A program made the translations under genes and the position numbers. Positions 33,464-41,872 of a stretch of 64,000 nt of DNA are shown here, piece by piece. This DNA comes from Nevskia sp. (lineage in GTDB: Bacteria > Pseudomonadota > Gammaproteobacteria > Nevskiales > Nevskiaceae). The notes beneath the pieces were generated by a model. That model had not been told where the DNA came from and did no database searches. It saw only the letters and a program-made list of their open reading frames with translations. How positions within the stretch are numbered: the stretch's first letter is position 1; the number at the start of each line of letters is the position of its first letter. The stretch covers positions 1 through 64,000 of the forward strand of contig JADHNH010000001.1 of the NCBI GenBank assembly GCA_016779605.1, read 5' to 3'.

Positions 33464-35779
33464 ATGCCAGCGCCGTCGCCCGACCACTCAGCGCCACAGC
33501 ACAGGGGCGCCCTGATCGTGGTGGAAGGCCGGGTGCAGGGCGTCGGCTTCCGCCCCTTCATCCGCCGGCTGGCCGCCGCGCACGGCCTGGGCGGCTGGGT
33601 GCGCAACCGCGCCGGCCAGGTGGAGATCGCCGCGAGCGGCGAGGCCCCAGCGCTGGAACGGTTCGTGCGCGACATCGTAACGCGGGCCCCGCCGTTGGCG
33701 CGCCCGCGCATTCGCGAAGTCGTCCCGGCGTTCGTGGAGGACGAAGGTCGCTTCGACATTCTGCCCAGCGAGGCCGGCGACCCCCGCGACGCCGAGCTGT
33801 CACCGGATCTGTTCGTGTGCGACGACTGCCTGGCGGAAATGGCCGATTCTGCGGCGCGGCGCTACCGCTACCCCTTCATCAACTGCACCCAGTGCGGACC
33901 GCGCTACACCATCATCCGGGCGCTGCCTTACGACCGCGCCAATACCACGATGGCGAGCTTTGCCCTGTGCCCGGAGTGCCGGGCGCAGTACGACGATCCG
34001 GCGGATCGCCGCCATCACGCGCAGCCGCTGGCCTGTCCGGCCTGCGGGCCCAGCTTGTGGTTCCGCGATGCCGCGGGCGAGGTGCACGGCAATGAGGCCT
34101 CGATCGCGGTCTGCGTCGGCGCGCTCCACGCCGGCCGCACGGTCGCGGTCAAGGGCATCGGCGGCTATCACCTGATCTGCGACGCCGCCAGCGAAGCTGC
34201 GGTGTTGCGCCTGCGCGCGCGCAAGCGCCGTCCGGCCAAGCCGCTCGCCGTGATGGTGCCGATGCCGGCGCAGGACGCGCTGGAATGGGCGCGCCGTCTC
34301 GCCAGTTTCGATACGGTGGAGGAGGCGCAGCTGCGCGACCCGGTGCGCCCCATCGTGCTGCTGCGCCGCCGAAACGGCGCGCCGCTGGCAGACGCCGTCG
34401 CGCCGGGGCTGAGCGAGCTGGGCCTGATGCTGCCGTACAGCCCCCTGCATCACCTGCTGCTGCAGGCGTTCGCCCGGCCGGTCGTGGCCACCAGCGCGAA
34501 CATTAGCGGCGAGCCGGTGCTGACCGAAGGCGCGCACGTCGAGGCGCGCCTCGCGGCCTGCTGCGATGCCTACCTGCACCATGATCGGCCGATCCACCGG
34601 CCGGCCGACGACCCGGTGGTCCGGGTCATCGCCGGCCGCGCCCGTCCGATCCGGCTGGGCCGCGGCACGGCGCCCCTCAGCCTCGGCCTGCCATTCCCGC
34701 TGCGCGACCCCGTGCTTGCCTGCGGCGGCCAGATGCGTGCAACGGTAGCGCTGGGTTACGGCCGGCGTGCGGTGGTGTCGCCGCACATCGGCGATCTCGG
34801 CTCGGTACGTGCAGCGCGGGTGTTCGAGGACGTTGCCGAGGGACTGCAGCAGCTCTACGGCGTGCGCGCCGGCCGCATCGTCTGCGACGCGCATCCGGGA
34901 TTTTCCTCGCGCACCTGGGCGCGGCAGCGCCGGCAGCCCGTCGACCTGGTGCAACACCATTGCGCGCATGCTTCGGCGCTCTGCGGCGAGCACGAAGTGA
35001 TCGCGCCGCTGCTGGTGTTCGCCTGGGACGGCGTGGGACTGGGCGCGGACGGCGCCCTGTGGGGTGGCGAAGCGCTCTATGGCCTGCCCGGCCGGTGGCG
35101 ACGTCTGGGCTCTTTCCGGCCCTTGCGTCTGATCGGCGGCGACGCCGTGTCCCATCAGCCCTGGCGCAGCGCAGCAGCCGTGTGCTGGGCGCTGGGCCTC
35201 GCCAGGAAGCCGCCGCAGGACGCCTCAGGCTTGGCGCGGCAGGCCTGGGACCGGCGCCTCGGCACGCACGAATCCAGCGCGGTCGGACGGCTGTTCGACG
35301 CCGCAGCCGCGCTGCTCGGCCTGATCGAAACGGCGAGCTATGACGGCGAGGCGCCCGCCCTGCTGGAAGCCGCCGCGGATGACACCGGCGACCGGGTGGC
35401 GCTGCCCATCGTGGACGGCAACGCAGACTGCTGGAGCGTGGACTGGGCGCCGCTGATGCGCGCCGTGCTGGGGCCCGGCGCGATTGGCCGGAAGGCAGCC
35501 CTGTTTCACTCGTCCCTGGCGGCGTCCATCCTCGATCAGGCGCGCGTAGCGCGCGGGCGCTTTGGGGCGCAGCGCGTGGGCTTGAGCGGCGGCGTGTTCC
35601 AGAACCGGCGCTTGACGGAAGAGGCCGTCGAGTTGCTCAAAGACGACGGCTTCGAGGTGCTGTTGCACGAGCGGGTGCCCTGCAACGACGGCGGCCTGAG
35701 CTACGGCCAGCTGGTCGAACGCGCCGCGCAGGACGAGATCGAGCACTTGGTTCGCACGGAGGCCGGTCATGCTGCCTGA
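33464..35779 (+). CDS. hypF: carbamoyltransferase HypF
   Basis: 771 residues. N-terminal acylphosphatase domain (EGRVQGVGFRPF), two zinc fingers (CDDCLAEM...CTQCGPRYT and CPECRAQY...CPACGP), YrdC-like domain (KGIGGYHLICDA) and the Kae1-like C-terminal domain with QHHCAHA, DGVGLG and GLSGGVFQN. It makes thiocyanate precursor from carbamoyl phosphate on HypE. It starts two bases after the protease stop and overlaps hypE by 11 bases. Complete and canonical. Confidence 0.96.
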   Translation: MPAPSPDHSAPQHRGALIVVEGRVQGVGFRPFIRRLAAAHGLGGWVRNRAGQVEIAASGEAPALERFVRDIVTRAPPLARPRIREVVPAFVEDEGRFDILPSEAGDPRDAELSPDLFVCDDCLAEMADSAARRYRYPFINCTQCGPRYTIIRALPYDRANTTMASFALCPECRAQYDDPADRRHHAQPLACPACGPSLWFRDAAGEVHGNEASIAVCVGALHAGRTVAVKGIGGYHLICDAASEAAVLRLRARKRRPAKPLAVMVPMPAQDALEWARRLASFDTVEEAQLRDPVRPIVLLRRRNGAPLADAVAPGLSELGLMLPYSPLHHLLLQAFARPVVATSANISGEPVLTEGAHVEARLAACCDAYLHHDRPIHRPADDPVVRVIAGRARPIRLGRGTAPLSLGLPFPLRDPVLACGGQMRATVALGYGRRAVVSPHIGDLGSVRAARVFEDVAEGLQQLYGVRAGRIVCDAHPGFSSRTWARQRRQPVDLVQHHCAHASALCGEHEVIAPLLVFAWDGVGLGADGALWGGEALYGLPGRWRRLGSFRPLRLIGGDAVSHQPWRSAAAVCWALGLARKPPQDASGLARQAWDRRLGTHESSAVGRLFDAAAALLGLIETASYDGEAPALLEAAADDTGDRVALPIVDGNADCWSVDWAPLMRAVLGPGAIGRKAALFHSSLAASILDQARVARGRFGAQRVGLSGGVFQNRRLTEEAVELLKDDGFEVLLHERVPCNDGGLSYGQLVERAAQDEIEHLVRTEAGHAA

Positions 35780-36770
35780 CACGCATATTTCCCTGGCGCA
35801 CGGCAACGGCGGTCGCCAGATGCGCGAGCTGATCGACGACTTGTTCGTGCGTCATCTGGGCAATCCCGGGCTCGACGCCAACGCCGACGCCACTCCGATC
35901 GCGCCGCCCGACCAGGAACTGATGGTGACCACCGACGGGTTCACGGTGGACCCGCTGGAATTTCCCGGCGGCGACATCGGCTCGCTCGCCGTCAACGGCA
36001 CGGTCAACGACCTCGCCGTGTCGGGCGCCGATCCCCATTATCTGACGCTGAGCTGCTTCATCGAGGAGGGATTCGAGCTCGCGCGCCTGCGGCGGCTGAT
36101 CCAGTCGATGGCTGCGGCCGCCCGAACCGCCGGCGTCGACGTAGTGGCCGGGGATACCAAGGTTGTGCGCCGTGGCGAGGGCGGCGGCGTCTACCTGTCC
36201 ACCACCGGCATCGGCACGCGCCGGCGTGGCCTGGTATTGGGCATAGGCCGCATCCAGCCCGGCGACCGCATCCTGCTCAGCGGGCCTGTCGGCGATCATG
36301 GAACTGCCGTGCTGCTGGCACGCGGCGAATTCGGCCTGCGCGGCGAGTTGAGGTCGGACTGCGCCGCAGTGACGCCCATCTGCCGCGCAGTGCGCGAGAT
36401 CGACGGATTACGCTTCATGCGCGATCCCACCCGCGGCGGCCTGGCGACCGTCGCACACGAGATGATGCGCTGCACCGGCTTGAGCATCCGCCTGCGCGAG
36501 CCGCACATTCCGATCCGGCTCGAAGTCCAGGCGGTGTGCGAGATGCTCGGCTACAACCCGCTGTACCTGGCCTGCGAAGGCCGCGTCGTCGCCGTGGTCG
36601 CTCCGGACGCCGCCGACGCCGCGCTCGCGGCGATGCGGCAGGCGGGCGCGGACGCTGTCGAGATCGGCTCGGTCGAGGAGGCCGGCGACATGGTGGTGCT
36701 GGAAACCGAGCTGGGCGGCGAACGTCTGCTGGAGGAACTCGAATCTGATCCCTTACCGCGCATCTGCTGA
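35769..36770 (+). CDS. hypE: hydrogenase maturation protein HypE
   Basis: 333 residues. Start HISLAHGNGGRQM, ATP-binding TTDGFTVDPLEFPGGDIG, VAGDTKVV and RDPTRGGLATVAHEM are characteristic of HypE; the C-terminal PRIC presents the Cys that is carbamoylated and dehydrated to the cyanide donor. It finishes the hyp operon and converges by 18 bases with the HupH-like gene. Confidence 0.96.
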   Translation: MLPDTHISLAHGNGGRQMRELIDDLFVRHLGNPGLDANADATPIAPPDQELMVTTDGFTVDPLEFPGGDIGSLAVNGTVNDLAVSGADPHYLTLSCFIEEGFELARLRRLIQSMAAAARTAGVDVVAGDTKVVRRGEGGGVYLSTTGIGTRRRGLVLGIGRIQPGDRILLSGPVGDHGTAVLLARGEFGLRGELRSDCAAVTPICRAVREIDGLRFMRDPTRGGLATVAHEMMRCTGLSIRLREPHIPIRLEVQAVCEMLGYNPLYLACEGRVVAVVAPDAADAALAAMRQAGADAVEIGSVEEAGDMVVLETELGGERLLEELESDPLPRIC

Positions 36771-37193
36771 GGGATCGGGGCGTGAACCAGTTCCCGGGTC
36801 CGGCAAACGGCCGCGCAGCCGCTCGATGGCGGCGCCGAGGTCCTCTGCATGCGCCATCAGCAGCGCGGGGCAGAGCGAGACCTCGATCCACGCACCGGTG
36901 GGTTCGCCAGTGAGCTTCGCCTGGCTGACCCACCACAGCCCGGTAATTGCCGTTTCCTCGACCGTCGTGACACCCAGCGCCTTCACCGTGGCACGGATCT
37001 CCCCTGCGCCGAGCCAGGCGCGCAACGCGTCCAGCGCGCCGGGCGGCAGCGGCAAGCGCCGCAAGTCGACGCTGTCGGAGCGGCCGTCCCGCTGCAGCGC
37101 GCCGAGCTTGTCCAGCAATTCATGCAGGAGCGCCTGCACCATGGGTAGCGCCAGGATGTCCTCGGATGCCGTCTGCGAAGAATTGCGGGTCAT
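36753..37193 (-). CDS. HupH/HyaF-like hydrogenase expression protein
   Basis: 146 residues, on the minus strand. LPLPPGALDALRAWLGAGE and VTTVEETAITGLWWVSQAK match the C-terminal HupH/HyaF domain, though the N-terminal domain of the full protein (about 280 residues) is missing; this may be a short form. HyaF-type proteins help assemble the Fe-S clusters of the small subunit. It is convergent with, and outside, the main hydrogenase operon, and its start shares the 142-base gap with the next FNR box. Confidence 0.7.
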   Translation of the reverse strand: MTRNSSQTASEDILALPMVQALLHELLDKLGALQRDGRSDSVDLRRLPLPPGALDALRAWLGAGEIRATVKALGVTTVEETAITGLWWVSQAKLTGEPTGAWIEVSLCPALLMAHAEDLGAAIERLRGRLPDPGTGSRPDPSADAR

Positions 37194-37238
37194 GACCGGA
37201 AACTTCGGTCAGTCTCGCCCGCTGGCGGCCCAAGCTGA

Positions 37239-37252
37239 TTGATCCGGATCAA
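37239..37252 (+). promoter_or_regulatory. FNR/Anr-type box in divergent region
   Basis: TTGAT-CCGG-ATCAA, a perfect palindrome. Centre 37245.5; a CATTAT hexamer at 37276-37281 places the start at about 37287, the ideal class II position for the plus-strand gene at 37336. It also lies 46 bases upstream of the HupH-like start at 37193. Confidence 0.75.
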
Positions 37253-37335
37253 TGCCTTGCCCTCCTGTTTCGGCCCATTATCGCCAACAACGCGGGAAAA
37301 GGGGCACCCTCTACGATCCATTTGGAGCACGTGAA

Positions 37336-38028
37336 ATGAACATGCGAATCAAGCTGACCGAGACTGGCCGGGTCATAGCGTGCGTGCTGCTCCTGCTTGC
37401 TGCGGGTGTCACAGTACCGATGGCCTCCGCCGAGCCGGACATGAAAATGGGCGGCATGGGCATGGAGCACGGTCCGCCGGCCATCGGCGCAATGGCTGGC
37501 GACAACACGATGGAACCCATGCACTCCATGGAAGACCCGATGGGCGCGCCGGCGCCCGCAGCGCCTCAAGCCCCAGCCACGGCTGACGGCGGATCGGCGC
37601 CGGCCCTGATTGCGCTCAACTTGCCGGGGTTCACCGGAGCGCCAGGTCTGTATCACATGGGCGCGACAGACTTCTTCCTGGATCATTCCGAACACATCGC
37701 CCTCTCCGAGGCGCAGCGCAAATCTCTGGAGGCCCTCAAGGCGGCAACGCTGAAGGAGCAGGCAGGCTACCGCCGGCAGATCGAACAGCAGGAGGACGCA
37801 CTGTGGACGCTGACAGGGGCCGAAGTGCCGGACTCCACAGCAATCGCGACGAAGATCGCCGACATCGGGCTGCTGCATGCCCGCCAGCGCGGCGGCTACA
37901 TGGACGCGGTCGGCAGGGCTGGCCAGGTACTGACGGCAGAGCAGCGCAAGCAATTGACGGGTTCGGGGGTGTCGCATTCCGCTGCCGCCGCCCAAGCCGA
38001 CAAGCCCGCCTACCAGAAAGCAAATTGA
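37336..38028 (+). CDS. second Spy/CpxP-like periplasmic protein
   Basis: 230 residues from the ATG at 37336 behind GGAG. Signal peptide ends at SAEPDM. A short Met-rich region (MKMGGMGMEHG, MEPMHSMEDPMG) is followed by a core GAPGLYHMGATDFFLDHSEHI and LSEAQRKSLEALKAAT, clearly like the paralogue at 12540 (HLYHVGADGFFLNHPQHI). The LTxxQ-like helices end near LTAEQRKQL. It is shorter because the Met-rich linker is shorter. Probably a copper-responsive or sequestering periplasmic protein under FNR-type control. Confidence 0.75.
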   Translation: MNMRIKLTETGRVIACVLLLLAAGVTVPMASAEPDMKMGGMGMEHGPPAIGAMAGDNTMEPMHSMEDPMGAPAPAAPQAPATADGGSAPALIALNLPGFTGAPGLYHMGATDFFLDHSEHIALSEAQRKSLEALKAATLKEQAGYRRQIEQQEDALWTLTGAEVPDSTAIATKIADIGLLHARQRGGYMDAVGRAGQVLTAEQRKQLTGSGVSHSAAAAQADKPAYQKAN

Positions 38029-38151
38029 GGCCTGACCCGGTGCGGGCTGACTCCCGGCGGCATCCTGTTCCTCGCGGAACCTTCAGGCTGGGCAAGCAAG
38101 AGGACACGTAGCCGGGTCGTAGGCAAGCAACACCATTCAACGGAGGTCGCC

Positions 38152-38655
38152 GTGGAACAAAAACCAGAGGTACTTGACGCGGGTTTTCCGCAGAACACGC
38201 AGCGCCGTCGATTCCTGCAATCGACGCTCGGGGTCGGCATCGGGGCTGGTGCGCCGCTGCTTCTATCCGCCGGCGCCATCGCAGATGAACGGACCCCGGG
38301 AGGGCCAGGGCAAAGCTCCAACGCTTCCCAAAGTGCGGACACTCCAATGCAGGCGGCGATCAAGTCCTGCCTCGATTGTCACGGCACATGCCTGCACATG
38401 GCAATGACCTACTGCGTCGAGAAGGGTGGCCGCCATGCCGAGGCGGCGCATCTCCGGCTGCTGATGAACTGCGCCGAACTTTGCCAGACCTCCGCGAATT
38501 TCATGCTCAGCGGCTCGCCGCTGCACGGTCGCGTCTGCGGCGTTTGCGCCGAGCTGTGCGAAGCCTGCGCGCGCAGCTGCGAACAGGTCGGCGACATGAA
38601 CGAGTGCATCGAACAATGCCGGCGTTGTGCCAAGAGCTGCCGAAGCATGGCCTGA
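38152..38655 (+). CDS. Csp1-like exported copper-storage protein (DUF326)
   Basis: 167 residues from GTG at 38152 after CGGAGG. Tat motif NTQRRRFLQSTLG; the cleavage region ends at AIADE. The mature part is a four-helix-bundle with 15 Cys in CxxC and CxxxC spacings (SCLDCHGTC, MNCAELCQ, VCGVCAELCEACARSC, CIEQCRRCAKSC), the DUF326/Csp pattern in which a tube of Cys binds many Cu(I) ions. Export makes it Csp1-type, shown in methanotrophs to store copper for enzyme loading; here it may protect against copper. Confidence 0.9.
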   Translation: MEQKPEVLDAGFPQNTQRRRFLQSTLGVGIGAGAPLLLSAGAIADERTPGGPGQSSNASQSADTPMQAAIKSCLDCHGTCLHMAMTYCVEKGGRHAEAAHLRLLMNCAELCQTSANFMLSGSPLHGRVCGVCAELCEACARSCEQVGDMNECIEQCRRCAKSCRSMA

Positions 38656-38711
38656 GGTGATCGGCGCTGCGCAAAGCACGCGCCTGTAGCGCAACCGCTC
38701 CAGGCGTCGGA

Positions 38712-39281
38712 TCAGCGTGGTGGACGCAGGCCGGCCAGGGTCACCTCGACCAGGCGGCGGACGGCGGCCCGCGACGGCAGGCTGCTGGCCGCACCGAGGG
38801 CATGGAGGCAGTAGTTCGCCAGTTCATCCGGCGCGATGTCGTCCCGGACGCTGCCGCTCTTTGCGCTAGCGCTAAGCAGATTCCCGATCATAGCCTTGAG
38901 ATGCTGGTGCGCCCGGGCGACGTGCGGCCCGCGGTGCAGCAGCGCTGCCAGCTCGGTGCCGTGGTGCTGGCGGGAAATGAGCGCGTAGGCTTCCAGCACC
39001 GCACGGAGTCCCGCGTCGGCGCCATCGGCCTGGTCCCGGACCTTCGCCAGGTGATCGAGGTGGGCGGCGATCTGGCGTTGGTGCCAGGCCACCAGGATCG
39101 ATTGGACGTCGGGAAAATACTTGTACAGCGTCGCGCGTCCGACGCCGGTCTGTTCCGCGATCTGCGACATCTTCACCGATGCCAGTCCGTGTTTGGCCAC
39201 CAGCGTCGCCGTGGTGTCGAGGGTGGCGTCACGCACCGCCTGGCGGTGCGCGCTGATGGTGTCGTTCCAGAGCTTGGGCAT
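38712..39281 (-). CDS. TetR-family regulator
   Basis: 189 residues from the ATG at 39281. N-terminal HTH: LDTTATLVAKHGLASVKMSQIAEQTGVGRATLYKYFPDVQSI (shown as TLVAKHGL, IAEQTGVGRATLYKYFP) is a standard TetR domain. The C-terminal ligand domain ends LVEVTLAGLRPPR. It is divergent from the gene pair at 39387-40051 and likely represses it. An almost palindromic operator lies in between. Confidence 0.88.
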   Translation of the reverse strand: MPKLWNDTISAHRQAVRDATLDTTATLVAKHGLASVKMSQIAEQTGVGRATLYKYFPDVQSILVAWHQRQIAAHLDHLAKVRDQADGADAGLRAVLEAYALISRQHHGTELAALLHRGPHVARAHQHLKAMIGNLLSASAKSGSVRDDIAPDELANYCLHALGAASSLPSRAAVRRLVEVTLAGLRPPR

Positions 39282-39328
39282 CGCAACAGTATACGTTGCG
39301 ACGCAGTAGAGACATATTGATTTGATAT

Positions 39329-39341
39329 AGACACAATGTCT
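39329..39341 (+). promoter_or_regulatory. probable TetR operator
   Basis: AGACA-CAA-TGTCT is a perfect palindrome, in an AT-rich divergent gap between the tetR start (39281) and the 46-residue gene. A second half-site GAGACAT lies at 39308-39314. This is a typical TetR site layout. Confidence 0.65.
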
Positions 39342-39386
39342 CGATAAACTGAGGTCATCTTGATGATCGCCAAGAGAGGATTCGTA

Positions 39387-39527
39387 ATGGTTGACTCGTC
39401 CCATTCGACCTACGCCGGCACGCCGCGCTGGGTGAAAGCCGCCGGCATCATTGTCCTCGTCCTGTTCGCGTTGTTTGTGGTGCTGCACCTTACCGGGCAT
39501 GGGTTCGGGAGGCATTTGCACGGATGA
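39387..39527 (+). CDS. 46-residue single-pass membrane peptide
   Basis: Frame from ATG at 39387 behind GAGAGGA, ending at a TGA that overlaps the next gene's ATG. MVDSSHSTYAGTPRWVKAAG leads into one hydrophobic helix (IIVLVLFALFVVLHLTG) and a Gly/His end (GHGFGRHLHG). No family recognised. Coupled to the following membrane gene and probably controlled by the TetR. Confidence 0.65.
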   Translation: MVDSSHSTYAGTPRWVKAAGIIVLVLFALFVVLHLTGHGFGRHLHG

Positions 39528-40051
39528 TCCTGCCACCGCCTCTGCGCAAGCTCGCGCTGACCGTGCATGTCGCCTCCTCAATAGGCTGGTTCGGCGCCGT
39601 CGCCGCCTTCCTGGCGCTCGCCGTCACAGGTCTGAACAGCCATGACGCGCAGCTGATGCGCGCCGCCTGTCTGGCGATGGCCTTGACCACCTGGTGGGTG
39701 ATCGTCCCGCTGGCCGGAGTGTCGCTGCTCAGCGGCCTCGTCTCGTCGCTCGGCACCCGCTGGGGCTTGTTCCGCTACTGGTGGGTGCTGGCGAAGCTCC
39801 TGCTCACGGTGTTTTCTACGGCGGTACTGCTGGTGCACACGCAGCCCATCGCCCTTCTCGCCAGCGCAGCGGCGCAGACGGCGGAATTTGGCGCCGATCT
39901 GCGGAGCGCCCAGCTGCTGATGGTGATCGCCTCCGGTCTCGCCCTGCTGGTGCTGCTGGTGCTCACGGCATTGTCGGTGTACAAGCCGCAGGGCGTGACC
40001 CGGTACGGATGGCGCAAGCAGCGGGAGCAGCGCGAGCTGCTGGCACCTTAG
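39524..40051 (+). CDS. four-helix membrane protein (DUF2269-like)
   Basis: 175 residues with four hydrophobic segments (about 10-32, 47-68, 85-105 and 130-152). The first has LTVHVASSIGWFGAVAAFLAL, including a His in the helix, as in DUF2269-type redox membrane proteins. It overlaps the small peptide gene. Substrate and role unknown; co-regulated by TetR by context. Confidence 0.6.
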   Translation: MILPPPLRKLALTVHVASSIGWFGAVAAFLALAVTGLNSHDAQLMRAACLAMALTTWWVIVPLAGVSLLSGLVSSLGTRWGLFRYWWVLAKLLLTVFSTAVLLVHTQPIALLASAAAQTAEFGADLRSAQLLMVIASGLALLVLLVLTALSVYKPQGVTRYGWRKQREQRELLAP

Positions 40052-40085
40052 ATGCGGCGCCGCAAGCCTGCACTCCAAAGCCGCG

Positions 40086-40844
40086 TTACGGCAGGAGAGC
40101 CACGGAGACCGTCTGACTCGCAAGGAGCGAAGGCGTGATGCCGAACATTGCTCGGAAGGTGCGCGACAGGTGGGCGGAGTCGGCAAAGCCAGCGGCATGC
40201 GCGGCCTCGGTGAGATTCCCGGTTTGCAGCGCGGATTGCACGGCCGCGCGCAGCCGGCGCCACAGGATGTAGCGCCGCACCGGAATCCCGGTTGCGCCTC
40301 GGAACAGGTGCGCCAGGCGGCTGGCCGAAAGCCCAACTTCCCCGGCCAGTTCGGCTGAAGGCAGCGGCCGATCCAGATGTGCGGCGATGAACGCCTGGAC
40401 GTCGAGGATGCGCGGGTCGGCGGGCTTGAGTTCCGGCGCGGCCGGCCCGCCGAGGGCGCGAGCGCAAAACGCTGCTACCTCGGCCGCTGTGCCGCTGCGC
40501 TGAGCCTCCCGCGCGGCGCCGAGGACGGACAGCGCTGGCGTCCAGGCCCGCAAACCGCCGCCGGCGAGCGTCCGCAGTTCGCTGGATCGCCACTCGGCGC
40601 CTTCGGCCTCGACGTAGAGCATGGCGGTCGCTCCGGTGCCGCGGTGCGCATGGCGCACATCGGGCGGGATCACGAACCCGGGCGCCGACTGCCATTGCGC
40701 CGACTCGCCCTGATACTCGAGACCGCTTTCCAGCCCCAGCACAATCTGCGCCGCGTGATGCCGGTGCGGCGCCGAATGAAACCCTGCCGCCAGCACCAGC
40801 AGGCGGTGCGGCCACAGGAAGAGGCGGAATTCCGGGACGGTCAT
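40086..40844 (-). CDS. AraC-family transcriptional regulator
   Basis: 252 residues. N-terminal cupin-like ligand domain (FHSAPHRHHAAQIVLGL, with paired His). C-terminal two-helix-turn-helix domain: PLPSAELAGEVGLSASRLAHLFRGATGIPVRRY and EAAHAAGFADSAHLSRTFRAMFGITPS (in pieces: SRLAHLFR, FADSAHLSRTF). It is divergent from the sterol-desaturase-like gene and is the likely regulator. Full length. Confidence 0.9.
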   Translation of the reverse strand: MTVPEFRLFLWPHRLLVLAAGFHSAPHRHHAAQIVLGLESGLEYQGESAQWQSAPGFVIPPDVRHAHRGTGATAMLYVEAEGAEWRSSELRTLAGGGLRAWTPALSVLGAAREAQRSGTAAEVAAFCARALGGPAAPELKPADPRILDVQAFIAAHLDRPLPSAELAGEVGLSASRLAHLFRGATGIPVRRYILWRRLRAAVQSALQTGNLTEAAHAAGFADSAHLSRTFRAMFGITPSLLASQTVSVALLP

Positions 40845-40898
40845 GACCAGCCAGTTTATTCAAGCGCGGACCGGCCGTCCGGGGGCACGCTGTTCCGC

Positions 40899-41753
40899 AT
40901 GAAAGCCTTCTTCCGCTATGGCACCTTCCCGCTGCTCCTGCTCGGCGCCAACGCCGCGATCATCGCTTTGCTCGGCGCCGGGGCTCCGTACTGGCAGCCG
41001 TTTGCCGTGCTCGGGACCGCGGTCGCCTTCATGTTTACCGCGGAGCGGGTTATTCCCTACGTGAGCGACTGGAATGCGGATCACGAAGATGCCTGGACCA
41101 ATGCCCTGCACGCGCTCGCCAACACCGTGCTGTCGCATGCCGGGGTGTTCGCGCTGCCCTGGCTGGCCGCCGCGGCGCCGCTCAAGGGGCTGTGGCCGTC
41201 GGCCTGGCCGTTCTGGCTCCAGGTGGTGGCATCGATCCTGGTGCTCGACCTGGGCATCTCGGCGGCCCACCACGCCAGCCATCGCTGGCACTGGCTGTGG
41301 CGCTTCCATGCCGTCCACCACAGCGCGCGACGGCTTTATGGACTGAACGGCCTGATGAAGCATCCGGTGCACCAGATGATCGAAACCCTGTCCGGCGTCG
41401 GACCGCTGTGGCTGCTCGGCATCCCGCAGCTGGTCGCCGCTGCGCTGGCGTTCTGCGTTGCCGTCCAGCTGCTGTTGCAGCACGCCAACGCCGACTACCG
41501 CACCGGGCCGCTGAAATACCTGTTTGCCAACGCCGAGGTGCATCGCTTCCACCACGTCAACCGCCCCGGCGAAGGCGACGTGAACTTCGGGCTGTTCACC
41601 GCCCTGTACGACCACCTTGCAGGGACCTTCTGCTACCGCGCCGGCGCCGCGCCGCGGGCTTCCGCCGAAGTCGGGCTGGCCGACGCACCGGACTATCCGC
41701 GCGGCTACCTTGCCCAGCTCGCGCAACCGTTCCGGTCAGACACGGCCTACTGA
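40899..41753 (+). CDS. sterol desaturase / fatty-acid hydroxylase-family membrane protein
   Basis: 284 residues from ATG at 40899. Hydrophobic helices at about 8-28, 32-50 and 105-125. His clusters for the di-iron site: AAHHASHRWHWLWRFH, AVHHSARRLY and a C-terminal AEVHRFHHVNRP. This is the FA-hydroxylase superfamily with HX3H, HX2HH-type boxes. Substrate unknown. It is divergent from the AraC gene and convergent with the copper ATPase. Confidence 0.85.
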   Translation: MKAFFRYGTFPLLLLGANAAIIALLGAGAPYWQPFAVLGTAVAFMFTAERVIPYVSDWNADHEDAWTNALHALANTVLSHAGVFALPWLAAAAPLKGLWPSAWPFWLQVVASILVLDLGISAAHHASHRWHWLWRFHAVHHSARRLYGLNGLMKHPVHQMIETLSGVGPLWLLGIPQLVAAALAFCVAVQLLLQHANADYRTGPLKYLFANAEVHRFHHVNRPGEGDVNFGLFTALYDHLAGTFCYRAGAAPRASAEVGLADAPDYPRGYLAQLAQPFRSDTAY

Positions 41754-41872
41754 CCCGGCGGCGCAGATTTCGCGTCGGCGCGGCGCGATGGTTGCTCCCC
41801 AGGAAGCAGCGACGGTAATGCCATGGGTTTCCAGCCACGTACCAGCCAACGGAAGTCCGGTCGTTGCTGGCT